The notes: generated from the letters alone by a model not told the origin. A DNA stretch of 64,000 nt from Embiotoca jacksoni (GCA_022577435.1 JAKOON010000018.1:5957156-6021155); one strand, 5' to 3'; positions 12,463 to 24,800 are shown, counted from the first letter of the stretch. Numbers and translations are program-made.

Positions 12463-13679
12463 CTCTGCCACCAAACTTTTATGACACACAAAGTCTGCTT
12501 AATGGGCTGGAAGATTCTTCCCATTTAGCCCTGTGCGGAAATAAAAGGAAGCTGGTCGGTGCTCAGGAAAAATGGCTACTTCCAGTGAAGTCCCTCAGTG
12601 GATTGGAAATTAGGAAATTATCAGCAGAGTGATCAATCATGGAGGAGTATGCGCTCCGGCATAAAACGCCCCGGTATTCTGCGAGCTGTGAAAATGTGGA
12701 GTGACGTAAGACTTCATCTGAGCAATTATCGAAGGTGCATCACTGCCTGTCCTATTAGTTCAGCCAGACGGCGCATGTTCCCCACTTTATTCCCAGACAG
12801 ATAACACAGACACTTTCAGGAGCTGCCATTGTGGGTATTTTTAAGCTTCGACTCCAACAGGTAAATACAATATGTGCCGAAAAACCACAGTAATCCATCA
12901 TATTTTGAGCCAAATGTCCCCCCAAAAGCAACCATTTGTGTTGATTCTTATTTACACCACATCCTGTTGTGTCCAGTCAGACATGAAGCCTACTGGCAGC
13001 AAACACACCCGAACATCCACTGCTAAAAAAGATTGGCGTTGTGTCTCCCAGCCTCCCCTCGCTTTGACAGCCGGAGCCCCGGAACATGAGCAGACAGAGC
13101 CGGCAGAGGGAGCAGCACGAGATCAGGAAGGCCTGTAAGGCGAAGCGAGGACGGCGGCTGATATGGGGCGGGTGGGGAGGGGGGGCATGTCAGCTAAGTT
13201 GCTCTGGGAGGGTTGGAGGGTAGAATATTGATGCAAAGCAATCATGACAAACAAGATGCAAATTGTCATCATAAACAATCAAACGTTTCTCACAGCTGAC
13301 AGTTGGGGATTTTTGATTGATAGTGATAGCGAGTCACAAGTACAAGAACGCAATTGTCTGAGTTTAAAGCTGTGACATGAAACTTTTTTTGATTGGAACA
13401 ACAACAGAGAAGAGACGCAAATAAATAGAGTGAAATGAAGCTAAGCAAAATGCAGACGAAGATCACATGAACGTTACAGATTTCTATTTCAGTTTTAGAT
13501 GCAGGGTACCTCGAGGCCGTCAAGTTTTGGGTTGAGAATTTGAGTTGCATGCAGCTGAGATGTGGAGAGTAAATGACAGTGATTATGGTTAGATATGATA
13601 GGCAGGGACAGTTGCCAGTCATGCAAATATGATGAAAAGACCCCTTTTTAAGTCTTAATGTCCTCCAAGCGGCAACCAA
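10991..13679. other. Non-coding stretch with a GA microsatellite and a GC-richer patch
   Basis: Holds the GA tract at 12425-12462 and a locally GC-rich patch at about 13040-13200 with a short ATG frame (see findings). The longer minus-strand frame 13290-13691 (133 codons) is AT-rich, lacks domains and looks like chance. No gene is supported. Confidence 0.5.
12425..12462. repeat. (GA)n microsatellite
   Basis: GA dinucleotide tract with a single GC interruption, read directly from the sequence. Confidence 0.96.
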
Positions 13680-13854
13680 CCGTGACATCACTCATTGGCT
13701 CGTGAACTGCTGTTTTAAAGCTTTGAGTGCAGCATTTCCACCGTCGCCATTTTGGTTTTTAGGAGCTAGAAGTGACCGAATTTGGACAGGCTAGGGAGGA
13801 GCGAGCAAAAAAATGTACTGAATTTATATTTTGGGAGAGAAGTTGACAGGGAGT
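13680..13854 (+). repeat. Percomorph dispersed repeat, left half of a split copy
   Basis: The words cattggctcgtgaactgctg, gtcgccattttggttttt and ctagaagtgaccgaatttgg align with 42748-42860 (cattggtttgtgaaatgcca, aatcttgttttttcggtg, ctagaagcgcccatatttgg). The block then reaches gagaagttgacagggagtg, which aligns with 8970-8990. The expected right half reappears only at 14290, after the solo-LTR-like insertion. Confidence 0.6.
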
Positions 13855-14289
13855 GTCATGGATTTTCTTTGTCTTATTCTTGGTGAGAGATGAAATAAAA
13901 GGTTCTGACGCCAAATGTCTTTGTCGTCTTTTATTCTTTGCAAAGAAGGTATCACATTCACACAGAGTACATGAGCAGTCTGGAGATGGTGAGAGTGAGA
14001 TCCTGGGTACAGAAAACAGGAGGTTTTTATGAGGAAGGTCTGCTATCTCTGTTCATAGCAGGTGAAGAACTCCCCTGTATGGTTTGGATTGTACTGCCTA
14101 CTGCTGGAGGGAACATTCTGTACCAGGTCCAGGTCACAATGTGTCAAAACATATCTGATAGAAAACAAAGAGAACATTGTCATCGCATGGAGAATATATG
14201 TATGTGCTATAAAACAGTAAAACATCATGTGTTAGAGCACAGAGAATATATGTATCACATGGATAATGGTATGGAGAATTACCTTTACA
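13855..14289 (-). mobile_element. Solo-LTR-like insertion splitting an older repeat
   Basis: This 435-bp block separates the left and right halves of one repeat copy. On the plus strand it starts tgtcatgg and ends tttaca, so both strands read TG...CA, as LTRs do. On the minus strand a TATA-like cataaaaacc (around 14024-14033) is followed about 100 bp on by an AATAAA signal (near 13930), which matches U3-R-U5 order. Flanking pentamers gggag and ggact could be a decayed target duplication. The word gagaatatatgta occurs twice inside. The word tggcgtcagaac near the 3' side resembles a retrotransposon primer-binding site, so the LTR might instead end at 13916 with 60 bp of leader attached. No gag or pol sequence is present. 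The family is not identified, and the 155-codon open frame across it is not a gene. Confidence 0.45.
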
Positions 14290-14395
14290 GGACTCAGAGG
14301 CTTTTTGGAGTAAACCCCCAGTGGACCTCAGTGGCACTACAGTTTTCTGCATTGACCTCACTTTTTAGACCTGTACCTTACCTTAAACTGAGGCA
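14290..14395 (+). repeat. Right half of the split percomorph repeat
   Basis: Contains tttctgcattgacctcactt (from 14344), which is nearly identical to 9033-9057, and the preceding ccagtggacctcagtggcac typical of this family. It continues the copy that breaks off at 13854. Confidence 0.55.
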
Positions 14396-16125
14396 ACCAA
14401 ACTAAATGTGAATTATTTGTTCAAATTCTTGTGTTTTCCCACCACGGTTTTCACAAAGATATGAGCCTTTTTCATGCCAAGCTTTGTTTTCAGTAGAAAC
14501 GATCAAGACTTTTGTTTTTTACCCTGCAATTCCATTAAATGACTGTTGGTGGCAGTCATGCTTCATGAAACATAGAAATGCTCCAATAAATGCAGCGTAG
14601 AAGAAGAAGTGTGTCAGCAGGCAAACATGGGTACAAATAATGAAAACTGCAAATCTTGAGGTTTTCAAATGTTTTATGAGGGAGGAAATGCATTCAGCGC
14701 ATTATTTGGACCTCATGGATACACGCTGTGTGATTTGGTGAGTAACAATGAATGTAACTCTCCTCTGGGACCTTTAATTCAGCAACCTATGTGTTGAATA
14801 TTAAACCCTGCATGCTGGGAACAATGCCAGTTTGATAATCCTGTTTCTTTATGACACTTAATCAGATGAGTTTAGTGAATTGTGTAAAGTTAATAAGCTT
14901 TGAAGAGGGTCTTAAAATAAAAATGTGAATTATGTTGTAATCAAAATTTAAGAGTATTAAAATAAGTTGATGATAAAACATAGGTTGATTTAATTAAATC
15001 AGAAAGTATGAGAGTTTTCTTCATCTTTGAATGTAGAATCTAGTGCCCACGAGGGAAACTTAATCATAAGCAACATTGTGAGTCAGTTGCCAGTCTGGTA
15101 CTTTCAGACAAAAAAACACCACTGTTCATTTTTAATGTGGGTTTTTGTGGGGGTTGATTTTTGACTTTAGAAAAAGTGTATTAGGGAGCTATACCCAGAA
15201 AATTGTCAGATTTATTTTAATTGATGATGGAAAAGAGTAGGGAAATAAGGACTATAGGCTACAGTAACTTCCTCAGATGAGTTCAGGGACTGCTGGGAAA
15301 AAATTTTACATTTGAAATGTAGAGGAAGAATTTCAGCTCAAGCAATTTAATTTAAGAGATCTCAGCTTAAAAATAAAACATATTGCACTTAGATTGATAT
15401 CTAAATGTCATCATTGTACAGCATGCTTCTCACAATATGAATGTAAATTATCCTGACTTAACTTTTTTAACAAAAGGGTTTTGCGTTGGAGTAATATCAG
15501 GACTAAGATCAGAAGTGTTGCAGGTCGCCTCCACACTGGGCACCAAGTCGTGATGTGGGAACTACCCACCTCTGCTGAGGCTCCGTGCTCGGCTTCCTCA
15601 CCACCCATGCATACCGCTCCGCTAATGACTTGCAAGGCCAAACCTCAGAGCGCACAATTCCTCACAGACATCTCTACTGACATGGATTATTTCAGCCTTG
15701 TGGGCTCCTGTAGTTTCGCAGTGATTCATTCCGTTCATTACTTGTGACGGTTTTAAGCCTTTCTAGACTGAATAGCGATCGTTTCTTTGGCGCTCAGGTC
15801 GCCGTAATACAGCAGCCGCCATCCTTCCCTTTATGTTTGTGCAAAATCCTGTGTCAGGACCTGATAAATCACAGCCCAGAAATAGTTTATGAATTAATGT
15901 TTTGATGGTTTTGGTAAGAGAGAGAGAGAGAGAGTAGTGATGTTGTGAAATAGGCCCTGTGATGAGAATAGGTTCGGTGATGAAAGGTGTGGGCAGCAAA
16001 ATCTTTTATATAAATTGTCTGTATGGGGTGGGAGATGAGAGGTGAGGAAGACACAGTGGGAGTAATGGCCAGAGAGCTGAGAGATGTCTGCGATGGCTAT
16101 AGAATCAGAGAGAAGGAGTGTATAT

Positions 16126-16128
<3 letters not shown>
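14396..16128. other. AT-rich non-coding stretch, no gene
   Basis: No domain-bearing frame was found. It contains a short AG tract at 15917-15934. The overlapping opposite-strand frames at 15411-15747 are mutual shadows without recognisable products. Confidence 0.5.
15917..15934. repeat. (AG)9 microsatellite
   Basis: Short pure AG dinucleotide tract seen directly. Confidence 0.9.
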
Positions 16129-16194
<66 letters not shown>

Positions 16195-16199
16195 CACGC
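16129..16199. repeat. (TG)n tract ending in alternating CG
   Basis: About 60 bp of perfect TG repeats passes directly into gcgcgcgcacgc. Alternating purine-pyrimidine sequence of this kind is a classic Z-DNA-forming sequence. It explains the valine/cysteine run of the overlapping open frame. Confidence 0.97.
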
Positions 16200-19100
16200 T
16201 CGCTGCAGCCTGCACAGGGAGCTGCAGTGTGCTGATCATTCATGATGGCACCTTAGAGGCCATCCTGTAAGGAAGAAAAATGACAACTATTAAAGGCTCG
16301 CTGGGCTATGTTGGCTTTGGTGTGTCAGCAATTATTAGCCAGGGACAGCAGTCTTTAGGTCCTCAGATACAGAAGAGTGGGAGACTGTGGCAGAGGAGGA
16401 AGGACACTGCACGGTCCTGTTAGAAACTCCACTCTGATCTCTGCTGCAGAACTTCCTTTGCTGCGTGGCAGCAGTGGCGCTGAGGGTTTTTCTTTCATGA
16501 ATGGTAACGCGGCAGTGAAGTGGCGGTAATCTGCTCTTCTCTCTGTCTTTGGCTCAGTCTTCGGAGTTGAAGATGCTGTGGTGTTTCTGAACTGAGACCA
16601 GCTGTCAGTCAAACAGTGCGGGTGGCGCTGTGCCCTCTTTTCACTCGGATTCTTTTAATTGGCAGCTTTTTCTTTTCTGTCTGTTCATCTGTTGTGTTTT
16701 CACTGTTCAGTAGTGATTCTTCACCCATTCAATCCAAATGATTCCAGCTTTCATGTCAACAGCTGTTCACAGGATGAGATATTTACAGTGTGTGACTGTT
16801 GATCACACAGTCACACTCAGTGGTGGGGAGTAACTAGTTACATGGAATTAAATTACATAAAAAATGTTTGTGCCAAAAAGAGAGACACTAATTCATGCAA
16901 TAATTATATGTGAGACATTAGGTGCTACAGTTTGTTTCGTTGATGTTTGTTCAAATTCTATTGCATCTGTTGTTTGGTTATTACACACATGTACTATACT
17001 AATTGCTCGGGCAGGTTTTATGATGGCTAAAAACTCCCCCAAAATGGGGTGAAATATTATTTTGCCAAAACTAGAGCTATTGTAAAACTGTAGTTTTGAG
17101 TTTACCATGTGCACAGCAGTCAATAATAGCAACTATCAGAGGAAGGAAAGATCTGCCATTGGTTAACAGCTTCTCATGGATAGAGGTGGCTAGAAAATAA
17201 GAGCCATATCAATATATCAAATATGTGTGGTGTCATTTTTAGCTGGAAGGTTTGCACTCATGTGAGTGATGTTTGGGTGTGTATGGGGGGGTTGCCAAAA
17301 AAGAAACACTAAGAAGGGGTGCAGTGGTTTAAATAAGTTTTTACCAACTTCATACAGACACTACATGTGAAAAAGTTGCTTCCAAGAAAGACACATAGGT
17401 CATCTGAAATATTGCGCAACAGCCAAGTTGTAAGTTTGCAAGACCAACTCTGACTGATATGAAGTATTACAGCTGATAACTTTAATATTAGATTTTCTTT
17501 GTCAGTGGAATAAGAAATGACTACAGTGACACGCTTTATAAATCACATAAATGAAGGTCACGGTGTCCATTAATGCATAGCCTGCTGGTCATATTCACAT
17601 ATTGCATTATCAAACTCCTACCTGCTGGTGAATTTGGTGTCCTTGCGTTTGCAGCCCCTGCTAGAAGACAGATCCTCAACGGACTAACCCTCATTACTCA
17701 TTACAGTGTTTGAGGACGCGGGGGACCACCTGCGACACTTATAAATGACTTGCTTGTACAGTTTGCCTCGGGCAGAGCTGTTGCTGGGCCTGACCAGATG
17801 GCCTGTGATCGACTCTCGTGGTGCAATACACATGCAGCGTGTCCATCGCCCAAAGGCCCAGTTTACTTTTCCACATGCATTATAAGGTGAAAGAAATGCT
17901 GCATCACGTTGGTGACTCTTTCCGAAACTTTATTATTTTTTTTTTGACAGAGCAGTTCATGTTCGTGTAGTTTCTCGGTAAGAATGAATGCCTATCTGTG
18001 ATCATTCATAGTCAGCCTAAGCAAGTTTGTTGAGTTTCGAAGTAACATATCTAGTTTACCTCATACACACAATGGTTGCACATCAAATTATTCCTTTAAT
18101 GCGTAGGAGGCACTCGTCGTCCCTAAAAACAATCCCTGCTTCACGTTTTTCACAGACAACTCCCTGATAAATCTCCCTCATTTTCCTAAAAAAAAAAATT
18201 TGTATTCTGGATGGGAAACAAAAGGTAGACAACGAACGCGAATGGGAACGTTTGTGACACTAATCCATGCCGGAGTGGGAAGGTGATGCAAGAGGTCACC
18301 GAATGTAAACGCTGCTGTTATTCGGGTAGTGTTAATCCCTCGGGCATGGCGACGGAGCATGCATCAATCACAGCCGTGTGTGTCCACAGGTGAGCCAACA
18401 GGCATTAACCTTGAACCAGAAGTCAAAGCCTGCCTGCTCTGCCCCCTCGGCGACACGGTGGACCGAGCGTTGTGTCCACTCGTACAAATACAAGATGGAA
18501 CAATCGGCGTAGATAAGGTGAAGCTCTGTGTTGGGAAAACCAACCTGAGGGAAGGTGTTCAACGCTCTCGTCACTCCAACGCTTACACTGTTATCTTAAG
18601 GCTGGCTGGTTACCGAGCGGTTACTTGGAGAATTTAAATGTTACCCTTTGATTCATTCAGAGACTGTAATCTCCGTTTTGGAGTTGAAATACATTTTGTC
18701 ATAATACGACAAAAAAAAATAACTTTTACGGCTAACACTAGGAAACACTGTGGCTGAAAAAAATTGCTATGGCTAACATTAGCCAACAACTGCCTCTTAC
18801 ACATCTAGCTGACACAGTGCAACATAAAAAGCATTTAATTTAAGCAACTATGATACAAAAGTCTATTATTGACTGTCCTCCCAGAGAAATATATTGAAGG
18901 TTTAACCAGCTGGTGGTTAGATTTGTCTGTTTCTGAAAAGAGTAACTGCAACTTGCGAGAAGGGCTGGTATGCAAGAAAAAGTCCCGCTACACCAAAGAG
19001 TAAAATGTGGAAGCGCATATACCTCGTGCCTGTTAGTACCGGCTCAATTTAAGCACTGATTGTTGCAATTTTTGAGAGCACCCTACGGACAATAAATATC

Positions 19101-20449
19101 TCACAAAAAAATGTAGGCATTTAAAGTACCACAGGGTAAAAGTAGTCTACTTTATAGTAAATGGCGAGTGATCTCGGATACGACACGGTACAGAAAGAGT
19201 CATAAATATATTACTTATCTGCTGCTGAAAAATGAGGAAAATGTCTTTTTACCTTCCACCAGAACATGTCTGTTATTCCATAGGGTTCTCTCTGTTCTTA
19301 CATTTCAAAAATCGTATATGTTCAGGGTTTTTTTTCTGATGTTTTCAAGTAAGGAAATCTATCGTGCCTGAAAAAATCCCACTCTGCTTCAGTGATCGTG
19401 GCAAACTCGACAGTGTAAAGAAATTTTTTGACCGTTTTGTCCTGCAGATAAAAAAAATTCTAGCGAGAGAACTTTTTGCCTCGTGGCTATTTCAGAAAAG
19501 ACTAAAATGACTTTATAGCTTAGATCTAATCATGCTTCCTCAGCAAGCAACATCAGATAGGCTCCCCACACCTTATCAGTGCAGGCAGGCAGAGGAATCA
19601 TTTCAAGCATCTGCGGCCAGGAGGAAGGAAAAGGAGTAATTCATGGTTGTAATAGCAGAGGTTCAACAATTAGAGAAAAAGTCTTACAAAGAAATAACAA
19701 AAATACGCCTCGGAGGCTTTTGTGATTGGAAAAAAGACGGCGGAGGAAATAAAGAATCAACCAAAGACTCTTATAAAATTTCAAGAGCAGATGTGGACGA
19801 TAAGCCCACGTAGCACTGTTTGATTCCTCGGATTGTCGAACGGCTTTAGATTCCCTGCTAAATTATATAAATGCTGCTCATAGGGAGAACATCAAAATTC
19901 AATAACTCCCTTTGAGATGAATGTTATTCGATTTTAATATGAGCAAAAGGTTCTTTCATCTGGCAACAAAAGCAATGCCGCGTTAAATAAAAAAATACTT
20001 TTTATTTTGTGTTTGCATTAATGTCACATCAATTATCATAGAATTGAACCTCTGTTAAAATGGCTGGCCAGCTCTCAGTCCTGGTGCAGTGTTATTATCT
20101 TTGGTATTTTAACATGTACTTACGGACGAATTATATTAATAATTTATATTATTTTTGATGGTTGAAAGGGTCTACCTTTTGTAAATGAATGTCAAACTGT
20201 AAAGCTTCTCAGGAGCGTATCTATGTTCTCAAGGTCCCTTGTTCCTCAGTTTAACTCTGACCAACAATAGTCCATGTCTTATTAAACGCATGCAGAACTG
20301 GGGAACATATTATTTTTTAGGTTCCCATTATGTGATGTAAAAAGCCGAGGAACATTCAGGAGAGATGATGCAATCCTGAACTTAAAAGTTTAGTGACATA
20401 TTGCACACTCTTTTTGCTTGTGTAGTGTATCAGTCAATAAATAGGTATA
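16200..20449. other. Long non-coding stretch, no gene
   Basis: About 4.2 kb. It includes a short repeat-like fragment at 16818-16860, a T run near 17935-17945 and several gctaacatt/ggctaac words near 18730-18790 that may be old repeat debris. Opposite-strand frames at 18178-18637 overlap and have no domains. No gene or RNA gene is supported. Confidence 0.5.
16818..16860 (+). repeat. Fragment resembling a teleost 'gagtaactagttac' repeat
   Basis: The words cagtggtggggagtaactag and ttacatggaattaaattaca match what I recall of the terminal region of a common fish DNA-transposon-derived repeat. It is short, with no second copy in the window, so confidence is limited. Confidence 0.3.
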
Positions 20450-20795
20450 TTAAAGGAGCAGTGTGTTGGATTTAGTGTCTTCTAGTGGTGAGGTTGCAGA
20501 CTGCAAACAACTGAACACCCTTTGACTTACCCTCAACTTCCAAGTGTGTTGGAGGCTCGACAGTGGCTGCAAAATTTGGTAAGAATGCAGAAGTCTCTTG
20601 TTTGTTCCTTCAGGGCTACCGTAGAAACATGACGGTGAAACATGAGGGGCTACGTGGAAGAGCTCCCCATGTAGATACAGAGGGCTCATTTTCAGATAAC
20701 ATTAACAACAATTTCATTATGGACACATAATTATGAATATTGTTTTACATTTCTGCCAATAGATCCCCCCTAAATTCAACACAGTGGACCTTTAA
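20450..20795. mobile_element. piggyBac-type MITE flanked by TTAA
   Basis: This 346-bp non-coding element begins and ends with TTAA. Its first 26 bases match the reverse complement of its last 26 at 22 positions, for example ttaaaggagcagtg against ttaaaggtccactg, then tgttg(g/a)atttag. TTAA target sites with short terminal inverted repeats are the mark of piggyBac-superfamily elements. Internal words (ggttgcagactgcaa, ctaccgtagaaacatgacgg, tctgccaatagatc) agree with a percomorph MITE I know as abundant. There is no transposase, so movement would have depended on an autonomous relative. Mismatches between the ends suggest moderate age. The 79-codon minus-strand frame inside is spurious. Confidence 0.75.
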
Positions 20796-21632
20796 ATTAA
20801 TACCAATCTTCAAATTATTAAACAAGCAAATACAATAAAGAGCATGTATCATTCTAAAATCTGCTACTGAGCTGAAACCCAGTAAAGCCACTTCATTATG
20901 TCAACACCTCCACAGAAACTGCTGCACAGCAATGTAATAAACAATGGAAATAGTAAAATAGTCTTCAGCATAATTGTAGTAAATCTTTAAGCAGAATGAA
21001 AATTAGCTCTGCAGTATCAATGGTACTTTATGTGTCAATTGGAAAACTGTCTTGCTGTTAAATCGGATGTAGCTGACATCAATGATGGTGCATACTGTTT
21101 ATATGGGACACAGACGACTAATAAGGAAGAAAGTTGGGGTGAATACGCAACAATGTTTCTGCAAATGTAGAAGTAAATCAAAAAAAGGTGATCTCAAAAA
21201 CAAGATCTTTGAGTGACATGCTGAAGTACTTTTGTCCCAGAAATATTGCCATATCTGCATCTGAGGGTTAAAAAAAAAAGATCCGGCATTTCTTTCAGTA
21301 AGAGACAGATTTACTTGCTGATGTACCCTGATTGTGTTACTACCTCTGTGTCACTTATTAAATTCCAACTTTTCTTTATTGATGCCTGCCGAGGCTCCCG
21401 AGAATATTGCATCAGGAATCGGAGATGTCTAAGGCGCTGCGAACGATTTGCCACTTTGAAATGCTAAACAGAACGGAGGTACAAATTAGCCTGGAAATGC
21501 CTGGTGCATGTAATTAAAAGGCCCCAATGAATTCCAATAATCAAATAGGCCATCTTCTGAGAAAACTATTACAGGAGGATTATTAGTGGAGCAGGTTCCA
21601 CTAATCACTCAGTGACAAACTCTGCCAGCCTG
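20796..21632. other. Non-coding stretch
   Basis: AT-rich, with no gene. Its right part (21480-21610) is a TAAT-containing block with a perfect inverted repeat, listed separately. Confidence 0.5.
21480..21610. promoter_or_regulatory. Candidate regulatory block with perfect hairpin
   Basis: Contains gtaattaaaagg at about 21510 and a perfect inverted repeat, attagtgga (21582-21590) and tccactaat (21597-21605), with a 6-base spacer. The block has no simple repeats and looks like a conserved non-coding element, but conservation was not tested. A DNA-binding dimer site is an alternative to a folded RNA. Confidence 0.3.
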
Positions 21633-21639
21633 TCACACA

Positions 21640-21709
<70 letters not shown>

Positions 21710-21721
21710 CACACACACACA
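21633..21721. repeat. (CA)n microsatellite, long
   Basis: Nearly pure CA tract of about 89 bp with a GC interruption at the left and aaaa near the right. It gives histidine/threonine repeats in an overlapping open frame that is not a gene. Confidence 0.97.
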
Positions 21722-21830
21722 GAGGATACAGTACACTGTGTATCTACTCAAGGCCACTCTGAAGACACTCGCGTATAATCACGGTCACATACACCCCCCT
21801 GAACATGCATGTATGCATGTAGACAGACTG

Positions 21831-21831
<1 letters not shown>

Positions 21832-21878
<47 letters not shown>

Positions 21879-21880
21879 AG
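21832..21880. repeat. (CA)n microsatellite, second tract
   Basis: A second CA tract 110 bp downstream of the first, ending acatacacag. The sequence between the two tracts contains a short atgcatgtatgcatgt alternating stretch. Confidence 0.97.
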
Positions 21881-24800
21881 CAGAGACAGTCAGTCAGACC
21901 TATTGATGTCAACCTTTTGCTCTCAGTTATCATCTGCACACAGGCAGGCTTCATATTGAATCAGAGGGACAGGGTTAAATAAAACTGGAAGGCTTTCACT
22001 TTCAATCTCATCCAGCCTCCAACTTACATGCCTCCGCCGTAACACTCGGGAGACGGAGGGCTTTTGGATGTCAACGCGCCGAGACAACATGCATGGGCAT
22101 TTGTTCTGTGCCATTAAAAAAAAAAAGAAAAGGAGCTCGGAAAACAGTCAACTAGTCCGGTAGTCTTCAAACAGCTTGAATTAAAGCTTTAACTGTATTG
22201 TAATGAGGAAAGCTGGTAATGTGATGCCCACTGATGCTTGTTCGCCACAGCAGTGAAGTATTTACTGCATCAGATTCAACCAGGCACACGCTCGCACACA
22301 ATTTGTTCGCTGTCAGCCCCTCTGTAGCTCTGAAGGACCCCGTGAAAATTAATCAGTGACATTAAAATACAGACCAAAAATGCGTCACGCTTTGATGCAA
22401 CCCAATGTGTTTATTGATTAATAAACGGTCAGAGGATTCCATTTCCCAGATATACTGTCTGTGCCTGCCGCCGCTCTCCGGTGCCGACGAGGCTCTCTCC
22501 CTCAGGACAAATGTGTTTCAGCTGAGCTGATCCAATCCCTTCTCCGTTGTTTTTATGTACTTCTGTTTAGCGCTCCCCGGGCTCCACTGACTACCTGTCT
22601 GTTTAGAAGCCTATAAACATAAATCAGACTTGTTAGAGACTTTTTCATAAATTGCCCCCCACTACAGAGAAAAGTCGCTCCAACATAGGGATCAAACACC
22701 ATCACCCGCCGTTTCTGAAATGAATTTCTGTCCTGGCAGTGTTCAGAACATTATTGCTATTGTTAAAGTCCTGATGAAAATCTATGGAAGTAAGCCAGGA
22801 GTCTATTGTTTTATGTCCGTACAGTAGATTTAAATTATTGGATCAGATCGGGACTATAACTGCTTACACCGGTATGTATTGATATTCAGGTGAGACTCTT
22901 GTCCCTGAAAGACATTGATTTATAATTTACATCAGGTCTATTCCTGAGCCTCTATTTTCTGCTTATAGACAATAGCAAACAGTAAACACAGCTGTTCCGT
23001 CATGCATTGAAAAATCTTCAAATTGAATGCTAATCCCCGCCTCTTCAACTGTAAAGGCCACTCAGACAGTCTACTCTGATCCCAGTCTTTTTTTCTTTTT
23101 TTTTTTTAACTTTGCCATAAGCGTTCATCAATATTTCCATCTCGCACGGCAGCTTTGATTTTAGCCTTAAAAAAAAAATTTCTATTTTTCTCCCCCCTCA
23201 CTAGTCTTTTAGCTCGGAGTTTGACCTCTGTCGTCCACTGGTAGAGAATCTATGTCACCTCGGGCGCTCCCATTTGCCCCCTCACTGCACTTCAGTGGGA
23301 AAGATAATTACGCTCCGAATGAAGCTCCGCTCATTGTTTCGGCTAATGTTCAAAGCTCTCGCTCTCTCGCTGTCTCTCTCGCAGTACAATGGGGAGGGTC
23401 AATGGATCCACGCTCACCTCTTATTTACAAGATTCATGTTTATCTAATGCAAAATCAATAGCTCAGCACCAGGGAGAAGTTAGGGTTCCACTAACAATCG
23501 TTGAGAGCTACTTAACGGCACATCTGCCAGCGCTTTAGTGGGCCATAAAGGAGAGGGATCGCAGGAGACTGGTCCTTAACAGCGCTGGGGTTGGGTGTCC
23601 ACACACAGCAGAGGGTCAGCGGCAGTCTTCTCTTACATTTAGCGATTCTCTAACCTGCAGAAACTGACAGGGTTTTTTTTTTTGGCCACGTGGAGGTCAG
23701 AAAAACAAGCTGTAAGCAGACACTCATGGCTCCCTGCTGTGTCATCATGACCAGTGACAATGACAAAAGTATTATTTTGACTTGTCGTTTTTATAAATGG
23801 TCCAGTCATCATTGGTCACTAAATAATTTTTTTGGAAACTCGGCTGCAGAACTCGACAACAAGCTGAAAAGCAAAGGCATTTTGACCTGTAAAGAAAATA
23901 TGTCTAAAACTAATTGCCTCTGCACACATCTGGCAGACACACAGGAGTTGTTTTTCCTGCCACCTAAGGAGTGCTATTTTTACTCTACTTTTAGTTCTGT
24001 ATGAACTATACAAATGACAGATTGTGAAACAAAACAGTGAGCTGAAAGACATTAAAAACCTGTGGAGACCTCAGACGAACTGTAGAGTTGGGTGATAATT
24101 CTCCCCATGTGAGACATGATATGAATATTATATATTATTCATTTGTTAAACATTGATTATAGTGACTTTGCATATAACTCCAACTTTGGTTCCTGTTTGT
24201 GGTATAAAATTTTGTGCTTCGATAAATAAACAATCGGTCGTATAAACATAATTATCGGTCATTTTAAAACCCCTCAACAATCGACCAGTGCGGTTGATTT
24301 TGGTGTGAAAATGGGTTGATTGGATGGTTATAAATAGTGTTACTGAAAAACATCACTCTATAGTTGAACTGCTCACAACTCTTTTACTGTGAAAACACAA
24401 GGAAACCAAAAAGTAACAATTAAAACAATCATGACCGACTGCAAAACGTCTTTCAGTTAATCAACCGAGGGGCCAGCTTGTTGTGTTAACTCAGTTTAAT
24501 AACGTATAGCCTATAGTTTAAAAAAAAAAAAAAGTTCTGTTAGTTTTATCAAATCAAATTTTGTAAAATAGTCATTGTAGTAGATAACTTGAAACTATTA
24601 ACATCAACACACTTAAGAAAATGAGTTGAGCCAACAATCAAGTTTTATTGTCACGAGTTATATATAATCGACTTCTTGTTGTATTTATTTTTCAAGCAGC
24701 TTCTGATTGGATTCTTCCATTCATCACACAGACTAATCAGACTTGATTTTATTTGTATAAACATTTAGTCCAGTCAGCTCATGCTTTGTAAAAGTTCTTA

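Noticed and set aside
13290..13691. 133-codon minus-strand open frame
   Set aside because: AT-rich, no recognisable motif, no neighbouring exon-like frames; expected by chance in 64 kb.
13938..14405. 155-codon plus-strand open frame, the longest in the window
   Set aside because: It lies almost entirely within the solo-LTR-like insertion and the adjoining repeat half; no domain or codon bias is visible.
21612..21959. Histidine/threonine-rich 115-codon frame
   Set aside because: Produced by two CA microsatellites.
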